64,000 bases of DNA. Source: Oikopleura dioica. Lineage: Eukaryota; Chordata; Appendicularia; Copelata; Oikopleuridae. The position numbers and the translations under genes are program-made. The DNA lies in the NCBI GenBank assembly GCA_907165135.1, contig OU015568.1, positions 1,124,501 to 1,188,500 of the forward strand. Direction: 5' to 3'. Positions within the stretch are counted from its first letter, which is position 1. Every line of letters starts with the position of its first letter. This document shows positions 22,975-34,093 of the stretch, in pieces. The notes under the pieces are model-generated. The model was given only the letters and a program-made list of their open reading frames with translations, had not been told where the DNA came from and made no database searches.

Positions 22975-23605
22975 ATGCGAGTTTTCTTACCTTTTTTCTT
23001 GTCTCTCTGCTCCGCAAGAATTTTGATCGCGGTAGAAATGTGTCTCTGCCGATACAAATGGGCGAAGTCGGAAATTTTCATCAGAGAGCTCTATGCAAAA
23101 TTTCAAGAAAGAGGAGTGAAACCTGACGTGATTCAATTCGCGGAAGAGGTGATTTTGCCGGCGGAAGTTTTGGAAAATGGCGACTTGTTGCTTGAACCGC
23201 CGATGAGTTTTGCTGGTCTGGCGTCGGATATTCGACCAGTAAGATTGCGCCCTATGATCTTTCTGTAAAGATAAATTCTAGTTTTTGGAAGAAACGGCTG
23301 ACTACGATGCTACAATATTGCTCCACGATGCTGTAACATCCGTTTCTGTCGATGATTACATCCGAGCAGTTGACTTGATCGGCGAGGAAGCTACAATTTA
23401 CCCAGTTGCGATCGGAGAACTCAGTCGGCCACGGACATCGTACTCCCCAAATGTTGAGAAATTGAGCATCCTTGCTGATACTCAACTCTCCGAGGCAAAA
23501 GTCTTCGGTAAGCGAGATTAATAATAATGCTTGCGACTTATATTATTTTAAGATTTGAATAGATACGGCGAGGCAGACAAACTGATCGAGATTATTCTGC
23601 AATAA
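22975..23605 (+). CDS. Secreted or ER-targeted protein of unknown function
   Basis: Three exons (22975 to 23239, about 23282 to 23507, about 23553 to 23605) join cleanly through 40-45 base introns. The start gives a hydrophobic leader (MRVFLPFFLSLCSARILIAV) and then CLCRYKWAKSE. The mature part is acidic and mixed (VIQFAEEVILPAEVLENGDL, DDYIRAVDLIGEEATIYPVA) and ends RYGEADKLIEIILQ. I recognise no domain. Clean joining and even codon use argue that it is real. Confidence 0.6.
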
Positions 23606-23693
23606 ACAAAGGAAAACACTATTTTCACCTTGAAAATCAAAAGAGAGAATATATTTTTTTCAATCAGAAAAAGAGTTTTTTATATTCGGAATT

Positions 23694-25100
23694 TTACTTT
23701 GGACAGTTTTTGCCGTTGTTGCCTTCGTTGGTGTTGTTGCAGTTTTTGTCATTGTTACCATTGTTACCGTTGTTGCCATTGTTAGGTCCGTCGACGCAGT
23801 TCACATTTTCGGGCCAATCGCAGACAAGGAGTTCAGTGTTGAATTGGAGGCCACTTGGGCAGTTCATGGTCCATTCAATGCCATTGGCGCAGGAGAGGTA
23901 CTTGTCACACTTGGTAGGGTGGGGATGGAGGCCATCAGCGCAACCTTCAGCAGGTTCTTCCTCTGGCTTTTCGGTTGTGGTGGTGGTTGGTTCTTGAGTG
24001 GTCGTAGTTGGCTCACCGCAGTTGACATTATTCGGCCAGTCGCAAACCAAAAGTTCAGGGTTGAAGTGGAGTCCAGCAGGGCAATCCATGATCCACTCGT
24101 TGCCATTGGCACATGAGAGGAATTTGTTGCACTCGGTGGGATGGGGATGAAGACCATCGGCACATCCAGCTGGTTCTTCAGTCGTAGTCGTTGTTGGCTC
24201 TGGAGTCGTTGTTGTCGTGGTGGTAGTGGTTGTAGTAGTTGTTGTTGTAGTAGTAGTTGTGGTGGTGGTTGTGGTGGTTGGTTTTTGAGTGGTAGTGGTT
24301 GGCTCAGGGGTGGTTGTTGTCGTGGTAGTTGTTGTTGGTTCTTCAGTTGAAGTCTGAAGAAGGCATTCCGCATTGCAGCTGAAATCAAACCAGCCGCATT
24401 CAGCAAGACACTTTTCAAGATCAAATTCTGGAAGCTCAATCTCCGGGAAGGTCAGTTCTCGAGTCGTAGTTGTGGTAGTGGTTGTGGTGGTCGTTGTTGT
24501 TGGGATCCACTCGAGACATTCGGCAACGCATTTGAGGTCGTCGCAAGTTTTAAGACACTCGTACTTGGGGAATTGGACGTGGCACTTGACGGTGTTTGGG
24601 AAGGCGCACATGCTCTAGAAATGCGTTATAAGAGTCAAAGGGGTAAGTTTATTACTGTTTCAGGGTTGAAAAGGAGGCTTCCGGGGCAAGTCAAGTCGGG
24701 AAGGCGCTTTCCGTTAATGCAGGTGTAGAACTGGTTGCAGTTCTCTTCGTGGGGGTAGATTCCATCTTCACATGGCTAAAAAGACCATAAGTTTTATTTC
24801 AACCAAAGATGTTGGGCAAAAAATGGCCTTTCTTAGCTGGTTAAACACATAAATCTCTAGAGTAGAAGTTATTTAATTCGAAGAATATTTTACCTTCCAA
24901 TTTCGATACAAGCACTTTCCACAATCAACCAAGTTCTCCCGGAAATCTCCGTCGAGGCAAATGTCCTTGCAAGGAAAGATCAGTCCATTAGGCAACTCAA
25001 CACCTGGAAACTCAATGATTCCAACAATGTCCTCAATGTTCAAATCTCTTGGCGCTCTTCCCGCCTGGGAAAGGCCGATAAAACCGAGTGCCAGTTTCAT
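23694..25100 (-). CDS. Chitin-binding (CBM14/peritrophin-A) protein with Thr-rich linkers
   Basis: The start at 25100 gives a leader (MKLALGFIGLSQAG). Exons run 25100 to about 24894, about 24777 to 24656 and 24614 to 23694. Three CBM14-type domains are seen: one across exons 2-3 (DGIYPHEENCNQFYTCINGK) and two near the C-terminus (ADGLHPHPTECNKFLSCANG and ADGLHPHPTKCDKYLSCANG). Each has the C...C.F..C pattern and a later CDWP. They are joined by long Thr tracts with EEP or EPT breaks, probably O-glycosylated, mucin-like. The tail is Asn/Gly repeats (NNGNNGNNGNND). A role in an extracellular chitin- or cellulose-containing matrix is an inference. Confidence 0.88.
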
Positions 25101-25452
25101 TTGTCGTGGTTTTTTGATATTTTGAAATTTTGAAGACCTGCGGTTGAATTTTATACAGTCTTTTTGCGTCAGAAGAGCAAACGTTTTAAAATGTTAGCAC
25201 TATTTGACCTGCTGAGATTTTGTGATCGCAACGAGAATGTGAGCTTCCGTATTTTTTTTTGACGCAAAAGAAGATCGCGTGATTTTTTTTCCAGAACAGT
25301 ACAAATGAACAGACATTTGCAAAATTATGAATGTGAAAAATATTTTTTTCCATTTGAATGTTTTTCGTTACATGGATGTTTCAGTGATCGTAAAAACTAA
25401 CAAAAAGTTGATTGAAATTTTCTTAATTTTCAATTAAAGAATCTTTCAGAAT
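25101..25452. other. Sp spacer with promoter only
   Basis: Besides the TATA box, I see only AT-rich runs. Confidence 0.3.
25149..25155 (-). promoter_or_regulatory. TATA box of chitin-binding protein gene
   Basis: TATAAAA on the minus strand, 49-55 bases upstream of the start at 25100. Confidence 0.45.
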
Positions 25453-26052
25453 TCAGCTACCTGATGCTTTTCGATTATTATGATCCACTTCCGGCGAGCC
25501 AATTCTCGTCGGAAACTTCACCGCTTCTTCGAATTCTAGCGCTTTTCTTCTGAAAAGGTCATCCTTCAACTTGCGAAAGAGCGTCCACTTCTTGAGTCTA
25601 TTTTTCTGGTCGAGGTGCTTTTGGAACTCGCGGATCAAATAGACGGCGTACAGTAAAAGGGGAAGAATAAGCGAGAAGAAAATCATGTCTGTTGCGTTTC
25701 GCGTGCCATGAAGATGGTCTAAAATTTTATTGAGTAAATTTAATGTCGGTGGAGACAAGGAGGTGTAAAAAATAAAATCATAAGATCATGAGAGATTCCA
25801 CTCATGAATCACCATAATAAAAAGATATGTTAAAAATTCGGTGGAGTAGAATAAATTAAAAAGAAGAATCTTACCGACTTTTACAATTTTGTATGTTTCG
25901 TTAACGAAGTAAATTTTATCAAGTATTTTTTCTAAAAATATTTTTATAACTTGAGGTCGTGCTATGACCCTTTTAGACAAACTTTTTAGTCTGAAAAAGA
26001 ATGAGGCCATCTTACCACTTTGTCTCTGTATAGCTTTATCATCATTTTCCAT
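25453..26052 (-). CDS. Small single-pass membrane protein, unrecognised
   Basis: Two exons (26052 to about 25876 and about 25719 to 25453) join in frame to about 147 residues. The N-terminus is basic and amphipathic (RLKSLSKRVIARPQVIKIF), which could be a mitochondrial targeting signal. One clear membrane helix lies at about residues 70-88 (MIFFSLILPLLLYAVYLI), followed by a basic stretch (QKNRLKKWTLFRKLKDDLFR) and a Ser/Gly end. It may be a small mitochondrial inner-membrane factor. That is a guess from composition. Confidence 0.5.
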
Positions 26053-26441
26053 TCAAAAAACCCTTCTATTTTCTGATCCCGAGAAGAAAAAGTGATCCCA
26101 GGCTGCTGAACTTACTACTCTTTATTTGAGTGGCCTCCTCCTTCGCGTTGCCCTCCTCCTCCCTTGTCAAAAGTAAAACGCTTTTCATGTTTCGGAATTT
26201 GTCATTTCGCTCAATTATTCAATTCGCAAGTTTATCCCCTTTCTCTTTTTATCTTTTTTCGCTTCAATTTCACTTGTCAGGAAAAAGGGGAAGATATGTG
26301 GGGCAAGAAATGAGGGAAGAATATCTGGAGCAAAGTCTGTAATTAGCACCTTGATTAGCCAGCGTGATAAAGAATCGATCTTAAATTGAAAAGATGATTT
26401 ATATCAAAGACGATTTTTTTCTTTCAGAAAATGGGTTTTTA

Positions 26442-26708
26442 TTAGTCGAAATAATGACTTTCTGACACAAGAAGCTTCAAATCATTTTGGTCTTCTGATT
26501 CTGATGCTGCTTCAAAGAACAGGTGGTTTTCAGTCCGTTTCATTTTCGTCCAGTTGAAAGGATTCAGGGCTCTTAAGACGATTTTGAAGTAGGATTGATG
26601 AGCCAAAATGCCTAAAATAAAAATTTGTTGAGATAAAATTCCAAAGATATAAATTTTATCTTAAAATATGGTACCTTGAAGGAATAAAAGTGCAAAAGAA
26701 ATATTCAT
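26442..26708 (-). CDS. 67-residue secreted or single-pass protein in two exons
   Basis: Exon 1 is 26708-26675 (MNISFALLFLQG, with the last codon split). The intron is 26674-26612 (GT-AG, 63 bases). Exon 2 is 26611-26442, ending SESHYFD. The first ~12 residues are hydrophobic, like a leader, then a cationic segment FKIVLRALNPFNWTKMKR and an acidic tail (ASESEDQNDL). A minus-strand TATAAAAA lies 37-44 bases upstream. The intron join, promoter and stop all agree, so I think it is a real small gene. The split charge would suit a processed peptide. No homologue is recognised. Confidence 0.55.
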
Positions 26709-26744
26709 TGTCGGTTTTCAGTACGTTCGTTCTGGATCTTTTCG

Positions 26745-26752
26745 TTTTTATA
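26745..26752 (-). promoter_or_regulatory. TATA box of the small gene at 26442-26708
   Basis: TATAAAAA on the minus strand just upstream of the start at 26708. Confidence 0.45.
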
Positions 26753-27760
26753 CATTCATATCTATCAAAAATATATGATTTACCAAATGGTTAATGATGA
26801 TGAGCGTCAAATTTATTGGTGGGTCACCAAATCATCCATTATCTTCCAGGAAAATCGCAGAAAATAGCCTATTTTTTAATAACTAAAAAGAAAACTTTTT
26901 ACTAAAATTTTTTCGAGAGCTTTATTTCTTTATCTCCAATAGACAGGTTTAATTAAGAACGTTGCAAAAAGGTTTATCGTTTTCTGCGGGAAAAGGCTCG
27001 TCTAATGCAACTTGTCCTTCTCCGGATGATTAGATGTTTTTACCTGCCGTTATCGGGAAGACTCGGGAAGCGTCACTTTTTTATCAGTAAGTAGGGTTTA
27101 ATCCGCTTTAAAAGATTGCAATTGTGGAATCGTTCGTAAGAGTGTCTTTTTGACTTTATTTGAACTCGAATGCTTCATGGGTTAGCTGCTTGCGGAAAGA
27201 AAATAAAAACAATCAGACAATCTTATTAATTTAATGGCTATAACTTTTACCTAGGTTCTACGCGGAAAATTGCGTGATGCCTATATTTATAGGCTCTAAA
27301 TAAGGTGACCCTCAGAGAAATATCTAACCTTAAGGGTGTCAACAACGATCTTGAACAACCCAATTTAAGGTACGTCTACCGGGGTCAAAAGATGGCTGAA
27401 AATCGTTGTTGACACCCTTAATTGAATTAAATTTATTTCTCAACGTATTTTGAACCTTGAGTGATTTTTACGCTAAATTTTTGAAATCGGCGTAACATCC
27501 AGAGCTTTGAGAAGAAAATGAAAAAAAAACAACCGTTGAGGTACTATAAAAACGGTTACAAAATAAAATTTCTTTAGGATAACTTCGTTCGTTTATCACC
27601 TCACTCGTTGGATAAACCATAACAGAAATGATTTCTAAAACCAACATTGCGAAAAAACCTGAAAGGCGATCTACTCGATCCCATCTAGTATTAAATTAGA
27701 TAACGCTATAATTCGCGATTAGGTGCTCCCGCGGCGCCCCCACGCAGCGCTTATCAGTTC
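26753..27760. other. Spacer with one inverted-repeat element
   Basis: About 1 kb without a gene. It holds the inverted repeat at 27314-27440 and otherwise AT-rich sequence. Confidence 0.4.
27314..27440. mobile_element. Small inverted-repeat element (MITE-like)
   Basis: TTAAGGGTGTCAACAACGAT at 27330-27349 is the exact inverse of 27402-27421. Outer AGAAATA/TATTTCT-like matches extend it to about 27314 and 27440. No target duplication was pinned down. Confidence 0.55.
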
Positions 27761-27761
27761 C

Positions 27762-27769
27762 TATAAAAG
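27762..27769 (+). promoter_or_regulatory. TATA box of secreted protease gene
   Basis: TATAAAAG, 75-82 bases upstream of the start at 27844, in a locally GC-rich promoter (GCGGCGCCCCC before it). Confidence 0.6.
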
Positions 27770-27843
27770 CCCAGCGCCATTCTCTTCAAAATCATCTTTT
27801 TTACTTTTTTATAACTTGTTTCATATACTTGTAAGAAAGAAAT

Positions 27844-30514
27844 ATGAAACTCACACAAGCTGTACTCATCGCTTCCTCCCATGCTGCCTGGAAGGATCGA
27901 TGGCAAACAATCTTAGAGAAAAGACAAAACGGACTCTCGCCGAGAAATGGAGGATCCGACACTGATGCACTTTGCGTTCAAGACGTTGTTGATGAGACGG
28001 ACAAGTTCCCGATTGAAAATGGCTCATGGGAGTGCGACGATGCTCCAGACGGAAAAGGAAAGGTAAAGTGTGTTGGAGTCTGCGATTCCGGCGAAAAGCA
28101 GTGGAAAAAAGCCGAAATCAGCGCCAAATGCAAGCCAAACGGGGCGCAAATCAAGAAGAAAATCCAAGGTAACCTGAAATGCGGAGAAGTCGTCGATGAA
28201 TGTGCCGAACTTGTGGATGCAGCAGAGATCACCATGGGCTCTCTTGAATTCGTCAGCAGTCATCCTAAAAAGGGCAACACTTACAACCTTGTCTGCGAAG
28301 ATGGTGTGACACTCGGCCAAGTCCAGTGCAAAAAAGGAAAGCTCTCTTCCAAGAAACTCCCCGACTGGGAGACCGCTTGTGATCGATATGTCTGTGATGC
28401 TGCTGATGCTGTGGAAGAATTCCCCATTGGACCTGGAAGCTGGAACTGTGGCCAACTCAAAAAGGGCAAATTCAAGTGCAAGGCCAAGTGTGACTGGGAA
28501 GATTCGGACCCAGTCAGGTTCCAGATTGAATGCAGTGAGAAAAACAAGGGATGGAGAATCAGCAAGAATCCCAAGTTTGCGGAAGACGTTTGCGAGGAAG
28601 AAGTTTTCACGACAACAACAACCACAACTACCACTACCACTACCACAACAACAACTACAACCACAACTACGACAACGACCACGGAAGCGCCAACAGATCC
28701 TCCAACAGAGCCTCCATCAACTACAGTGGTTTTCCATTTTAAGAGCGCCCAATTTAAGAGCGCTTTTGTCAAGATTTTGCGAATTTTGTCATCCGCTGAG
28801 ATTCCAAGAGCGTTTTTGGATATTTTTCATGAAAATGAGAAAAATTAAGATTTTGGTGAATCATTTGCCGAAGAGTTGAATATGTCCATATATATAGAAA
28901 ATGAACTCTTAGGCATGTCTTCTAAATCATGTTGGTTCGATAGCGCTCTATAACTTGGTTTTTCCTGCATTCTTTAAAACTCTCCTCAATAGTCTTCGAT
29001 AAATGATTCGGGTCTTTTGAACGAGAATCAACTCCTGATAAGAAAATGTTAATCAGGTTCTTGCAAAATGAATATCAGTTATGTTGAGAGCGTTAAAACT
29101 GGGTATGGTCGTCCTTGAGCATTTGCAAATATAGACTTCATACCGGTATAATTTTGCAAGGTTATTAAAATAAATTTCTAGAACACATCTAAAAGCTCTT
29201 ACAAAAAGGCCCAAAAAATTCGAAACCATAGATCTTATTCGAAATCCAATATTTCTTCCTTCAAGGTCCATTCTGGCGCAAAGATTTGAAATTTCTGACG
29301 GAAAAATAACTGTCATCCGGCCTTGATAGAAAAATTTCCAATTTAAGAGCGTTTTGAGCGACCATTGTCATCTAAAAAACGCTCTTAAAATGGAAAACCA
29401 CTGTACCACTTCCACAACGGAGACAACAGAATTCACGACCGAAGAACCAGAAACAACCCCTACTGTACCTCCAGTGACAACCACTCCCTTCGTTCCATCT
29501 ACCGAGGCTCCAACCGATCCCCCAACCGATCCCCCAACTGAACCACCAACTGAGCCACCAACTGAGCCACCAACTGAGCCACTAACGGAGCCACCAACAA
29601 CTTCCGCCTCCGAGTTTAAAACCCTCACCGACCATATCACTGCCGACCTTGACACCTGCACCAATGCATCTAACTTCCCCACCGGTGGCAAGAAAAAGAG
29701 GGCAAAAATGTCCAAGATCGTCGATGGAGTTACAGCTGGCGACAACGAGTGGCCCTGGATCACTCGACTTTTCTTGCGAGAAACGATTGGTAGCGGCGGT
29801 GGATTCCGATGCGGTGGTAGCATCATTCACACGAACTGGGTTTTGAGTGCTGCTCATTGCTGCGAGGACATGGCGGAGATCTTCGCCACTTTTGGCGATA
29901 CCCGCGACGACACCTCTGACTCAGACGAGTACACTCTTCAGTCAACCACGTTTTTCAACCATCCAGAATATGGAAACAGCTCCGACGGGACCGGATCCAA
30001 CTCCGATTGGTGCCTGATCAAGTTCGACCAGGACATCATCGCTGCAGACCCAGAGGGAAAAACAAAGATTGCATGTCTTCCAGACGCGGAGCCAGATCAC
30101 GGCGAGGCCTGCTGGGTCGCTGGATGGGGAACCACTTCTTCCGGTAAGAGATGAAATTAATATTTGTTTTTAACTTTTCGCTAAGGTGGATCGACATCAA
30201 GCACCCTCCAATCTGTCGGAGTTAACTACATGAGCCAGGATTACTGCAAAGCCAAGAGTAACATTAGCTTCTTGGTCGCCGATGACATCTGCGCCGGAAT
30301 CCCCGACCTCAACGATGACGGCAGTACCGATGGCGGCAAGGACTCCTGCCAGGGTGATTCTGGTGGACCTCTCATCTGTCCAATCAACGGTCGAGCCACT
30401 CTTAGCGGTGTCGTCTCCAGAGGAACAGGATGTGCCTGGCAAGGATTCCCTGGTATTTACTCTTCTGTTTTCGTAGCCAAATCGTGGATTCAAGAAACAA
30501 TTGCGAATAACTAA
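27844..30514 (+). CDS. Secreted trypsin-like protease with cysteine-rich repeats, split by a TIR element
   Basis: The N-terminal part (27844-28723) has a leader-like start ([14 protein letters not shown]) and three related cysteine-rich modules ([24 protein letters not shown]), somewhat like sushi/CCP repeats. A Thr tract and DPPTEPP repeats follow. A 680-bp element then interrupts the frame. Coding resumes at about 29406 with more TTE/PPTEPP linker, an activation-like site [17 protein letters not shown], and a full S1 protease domain: His in LSAAHCC, Asp in SDWCLIKFD, Ser in GDSGGPL. The residue at position 189 is Asp ([10 protein letters not shown]), so cleavage after Arg/Lys is expected. 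An intron lies at 30144-30185. Removing the element and one TA leaves the linker in frame. As read, the first part ends at 28848. Confidence 0.8.
28722..29405. mobile_element. TA-flanked TIR element in protease linker
   Basis: The element (28724-29403, 680 bp) starts CAGTGGTTTTCCATTTTAAG and ends with the inverse, CTTAAAATGGAAAACCACTG. It is flanked by TA on both sides (28722-28723 and 29404-29405), as expected for Tc1/mariner-type insertion. Short AATTTAAGAGCG repeats follow each end. There is no transposase. Confidence 0.82.
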
Positions 30515-30775
30515 ACAAACTCTGTGCAGTATTTTTTATACACAATACTTACCACGTTTACTAACAATACTCTTTTATACGACTTCAATAAAAAATATCG
30601 ATTCGTGTTAAAAATATCCACTCATGACATTGTTCAAAAGCGGTCATTGCTCCTTAATTCTATAAGACCCGAGCAAATAGCAGACAACGCATAAAATCCA
30701 TTACAAACTCGCCTTTAGCTGCTCAAACAAGCCCCGGAAGACTAAAATGCTCAAAACCAGAAAAACGAGTAGAAA

Positions 30776-31297
30776 ATGAAGCTTTTGCCTTTTTTCGCCG
30801 GTTGTATTTTTGCCGCTGATGTTTGCAAGGACGCTGCAGTTTCGACATGTAAATTTGTGATTGACGAGATTTGCGGGTCGAATGGAAAGACGTATTTGAA
30901 TGAATGCGTTTTTCAGAAAGCAGCGTGCTTTGGAGAAGAAGATCTCTCAGGTTTTTGTCAATTCTAGAGCCATGTTTAAACTTTTCTAGTTGCGTATAAA
31001 GGCGCTTGTTGCCCAAGCTCCTGCCCAAGCGAAATCAAGGGAGAGTCACCCTACAGATCAACCTGCGGAGTCCTTTATCCAAACGACTGCGAGTTTTACC
31101 GCCAAAAATGTCTCCTTCGACGAGCTTTCGACAAAATCATCGATTCTGGAAATGCCCCTGAGGGTGACCTGCAAACAAGCTTGGATAACTTTGAAAATGT
31201 TCGACGATTTTTCGGAACTGGCGACTGCGAGCTCCCTGAAACTTGGGAGGAACTTCTCGAAGATTTTGAAGATGTTTTTCTTGAATATAATGATTGA
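30776..31297 (+). CDS. Secreted Kazal-type protein
   Basis: Two exons (30776-30950 and 30990-31297) give 160 residues. A leader (MKLLPFFAGCIFA) is followed by a Kazal-like domain: DVCKDAAVSTCKF, then ICGSNGKTYLNECVFQKAAC. That matches the family's CGS(D/N)G.TY.N.C core. The second exon has another cysteine-rich module (PYRSTCGVLYPNDCEFYRQK) and an acidic tail (EELLEDFEDVFLEYND). Kazal domains usually inhibit serine proteases, and a trypsin-like gene lies just upstream. That link is only a thought. Confidence 0.8.
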
Positions 31298-31564
31298 GAA
31301 GATTTCCGCTGGAAATTTTTTGCTATGAATAAATTTTATTCTCATCTGATATGGCTTACTCTTTCAAAAATGCTGAATTGACACTAACAAGTACTCAAAT
31401 ACATCTCATTAAAAAGCGAAGCTTTTCGCCTTTTTTATTGCCGCACAAGTCATAATTTTCAAAAGAGAATAGCAACAACCTTGAGAAGTGATAAAATATA
31501 TGAAATTTATAAATTTGTGTTATTAATAGCGTGATGTATTCTTACTATAAATTACCTTAAAAGA

Positions 31565-33565
31565 ATGGCTTTCGAGTTAAAAAATATAAAGAAATCGTTA
31601 ACTGATCCGGAAAGACGCACATCTTTAATTTTTTTGACTTTATTCTGTAAGTACCAATCTTTATCTCTAATAAAAGGCTGATATTAAAAGCCTCTCTGAA
31701 GGGGGTGGTGGTCGAGAAAATTTTTTTGGACTTTTTAAAATTTTGATATTATTCTTAGATTCCTTGATAAAAAAGGAGCATTTTTGGTCTCTAGCTTTTT
31801 TTGATTGGACCAACTTTATTTAAGAAAATTTTCGATTTTATACTTTGAAATCGCCATTTTCGGGTGTTTTTCTCACTAAAACCGATTCAAAATTGTTTTT
31901 TCATTGCGAATTTATGTTTCTTGATCATATATCTTTTCGGGTTGACTTCGTTAATAGATCATATGATTTTGTATCGAACGTTTTCGTTTATTGGATAAAC
32001 TTCATCAGGATACTAAACTTAAGATGAACGAAAAAGAAACAGAGGAAAAAGAATACTTTTATGTTGAGAGAGCAGTGTGAAATTGCTAACTGAGGAAAAC
32101 AGAAAAACAAGATCAAAAAATGGCTGTTTTTAGTCGAGCGCCAAGGTGGCCCAAAACATCTATTTCTTGATCATATTTCATTTATAAAAATCTAAAAAAA
32201 TTACGATTATTGTGATGTTTACGAGAATTTCATTGAAAAATGATTGAAATGACGATTTTTTCAGAAAACAACATATTTTCATTCAAATACTATTTTCTTT
32301 TCTAACTGGGTGAACTTTGTAAAACTAAGCCGCCCACACGCACAAGGGTTTAAACTTTCCTCTCGGTAAGTTTTATTCCGAAAAAAATATTAAGGGGATC
32401 GAGTTTTTTAGGTCAAGAGATTGGTCTACTTTGAAGGAATTTTTCACCATTTTTTCGAAAAAATATTTTTTTCAAACATAGCCGCCCACATAAATTGGAC
32501 CCTTTTTAACTTATTTTCAATCAGAGAAAAAAAATTTTTTTTGAAAAAATTGAAGTTTTTTAGGTTGAAAAAAGTCTTAGTCTCGACCACCACCCCCTTA
32601 ATAATAAGAGACTCTCGAATTGAAGAAACCTGAAATTTTTTTCTATCGTCATAAGAAGCTTTTAACATGCATTTTTTCAGGTGGAGGATTGGTTTTCATT
32701 GGACTACACATTTACAGGTGATGGCTCGGCAACCTGCGTCAGGGCTTCTTTTGGACTCTGACTTGAGGTTATGACTTGAGGTTGCCGAGTCGAGTTAAAG
32801 ATCGCTTGACGGCCTTGGCTTTAAATGCGAACACACAAAAATGAACGAAACCATCACGAACCAAATCCTCGAAGACAAAGTCTACTGCGAGGAAACTATG
32901 ATGGTTGGTAATTTACCATATTGTGGTTGTTATAGTTTGGTTCTGAGTCTCAGATACCGGATCTCCTAAAAAGCGCAATCTCATGGGAGAATTAGTAAAA
33001 GTCAATGTCAAATACTCCTTTTTAATCAAACGTAGCCCGATCTCCGCGAATTCATAGACTCTAAGCGAGACAATCACACCTGGTGCGGCTTTCTTCACGA
33101 CAATGTTGGTCACCAGAAGACAAGAGCAAAGTCGCCGATTTATGCTTGCTTTCCAGCCGTCCCAGCTGACATGCAAATCCAAGTGACTTGCCCGATGAAC
33201 TCAACAGTTAGGACCGGACAGGATCGCCGTTTAGGATGGACAGTCAGCCGATGGTGTAATAGCAATGGAACTTGGGATATAAGCAGCTCCCTGCTCCGGA
33301 CTCTTTATTTTATTTCTGATACTTTCGAGAGTAACTATTAAATTTCTCTGTTCAGGAGAGAGAAGGAGACTGCGGATGCCACTACAACGAGAATTGGCAG
33401 AAAAGTCTATTCAAATTGATGCTTCCTTTAATCATTTTCACTTTCTTTACTCTCTGCGCTTACATTCTTAGAAATCGAATTTCGGATTCAATCTGCTCTT
33501 TTCGGCGGAACAGTCAATTCAGCCCCGATCCCTTGATTCTGGACTCACCAGGACGAGAAAATTGA
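31565..33565 (+). CDS. Two-pass membrane protein with class B GPCR hormone-receptor (HRM) domain, copy 1
   Basis: Exons 31565-31646, 32681-32717, 32801-32903, 33036-33278 and 33356-33565 total 225 codons in one frame. There is an N-terminal membrane segment (SLIFLTLFCGGGLVFIGLHI). An HRM-like ectodomain follows: VYCEETMM, NHTWCGF, YACFPAV, TCPMNST, WCNSNGTW, then GDCGCHYNENW. A second membrane segment (LPLIIFTFFTLCAYIL) and a polar tail complete it. HRM domains bind peptide hormones at the front of secretin-family receptors; here the seven-helix part is replaced by one helix. The donor after NGTWD is AT rather than GT, so splicing to the last exon may fail. Read-through stops in ESNY, giving a tail-less form. 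Confidence 0.65.
31699..32599. mobile_element. 0.9-kb inverted-repeat element in HRM copy 1 intron
   Basis: AAGGGGGTGGTGGTCGAGA at 31699-31717 is the exact inverse of 32581-32599. The matching intron of copy 2 lacks it, so it inserted after the duplication or was lost from copy 2. It is AT-rich with long T tracts and has no coding capacity. Confidence 0.7.
32723..32794. mobile_element. GGCAACC-family MITE in HRM copy 1 intron
   Basis: The ends are GGCTCGGCAACCTG and the inverse GGTTGCCGAGTC. It begins 6 bases after the donor and ends about 6 bases before the acceptor, so it makes up nearly all of an 83-base intron. Confidence 0.7.
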
Positions 33566-33589
33566 ATAAATTAATGATATTTTTTCTCT

Positions 33590-33820
33590 AGTTTTTTGTT
33601 AGAAATTTATTGCGATGAGTAAATTTTTCCGCAGAAAATTGCAAAAACCAACAAAACAAATTTTTTGCTCGCTGCAGACTTAGCAGTATCGGTCGGCGAT
33701 GGAGGCCTTGATCTTCTTGGCAGATGGATGACTTATCTGGAGACGTTGCCTCGTCCTTCGCAGACAAACTTCCGTGCGAGCGAGTTAATTGCTCGGTTAA
33801 CCTGTTGATTGAGTCGGCAA
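33590..33820 (-). pseudogene. Truncated copy of the small secreted protein gene
   Basis: Matches the 3' part of the gene at 35804-36226, but lacks its 5' half and carries small changes, including a lost base near 33723 that shifts the frame. Confidence 0.7.
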
Positions 33821-33822
33821 CC

Positions 33823-34093
33823 GAAATCAAGGAAGAGTCACCCTACAGATCAACTTGCGGAGTCCTTTATCAAAACGACTGCGAGTTCTACCGCCAAAAA
33901 TGCCTCCTTCGACGAACTTTCGGCAAAATCATCGATTCTGGAAACGCTCCGGAAGGTGATCTGCAAACAAGCTTGGTTATTAAACTTCGAAAATGTTCGA
34001 CGATTTTTCGGAACTGGCGACTGCGAGCTCCCTGAAACTTGGGAGGAACTTCTCGAAGATTTTGAAGATGTTTTTCTTGAATATGATGATTGA
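33823..34093 (+). pseudogene. Orphan copy of Kazal gene exon 2
   Basis: Nearly identical to 31031-31297 (STCGVLYQNDCEFYRQK, then DFEDVFLEYDD). It has no first exon or leader, and an insertion in the Leu-Asn-Phe region shifts the frame. It is fused head-on to the antisense end of the truncated secreted gene. Confidence 0.75.

Larger units (their letters stand above)
31034..33820. repeat. Tandem duplication unit A (Kazal exon 2, HRM gene, end of secreted gene)
   Basis: This unit and 33823-35945 share order and sequence: Kazal exon 2, spacer, HRM-domain gene, then the 3' part of a minus-strand secreted gene. The junction at about 33820-33823 joins the truncated secreted gene directly to a copy of Kazal exon 2. 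Unit A is longer because its first HRM intron contains a 0.9-kb element. Confidence 0.85.

Noticed and set aside
24141-24618. Plus-strand Cys/Ser/Gly-rich and poly-Val frames
   Set aside because: Antisense shadows of the Thr-rich linkers of the chitin-binding protein.
28281-28772. Minus-strand frame with long poly-Val run
   Set aside because: Antisense of the Thr tract in the protease gene; the Val run is just the reverse of ACN codons.
33724-34035. 103-codon frame joining two gene pieces
   Set aside because: Created by the duplication junction: antisense of the secreted gene fused to Kazal exon 2. No leader and no promoter.
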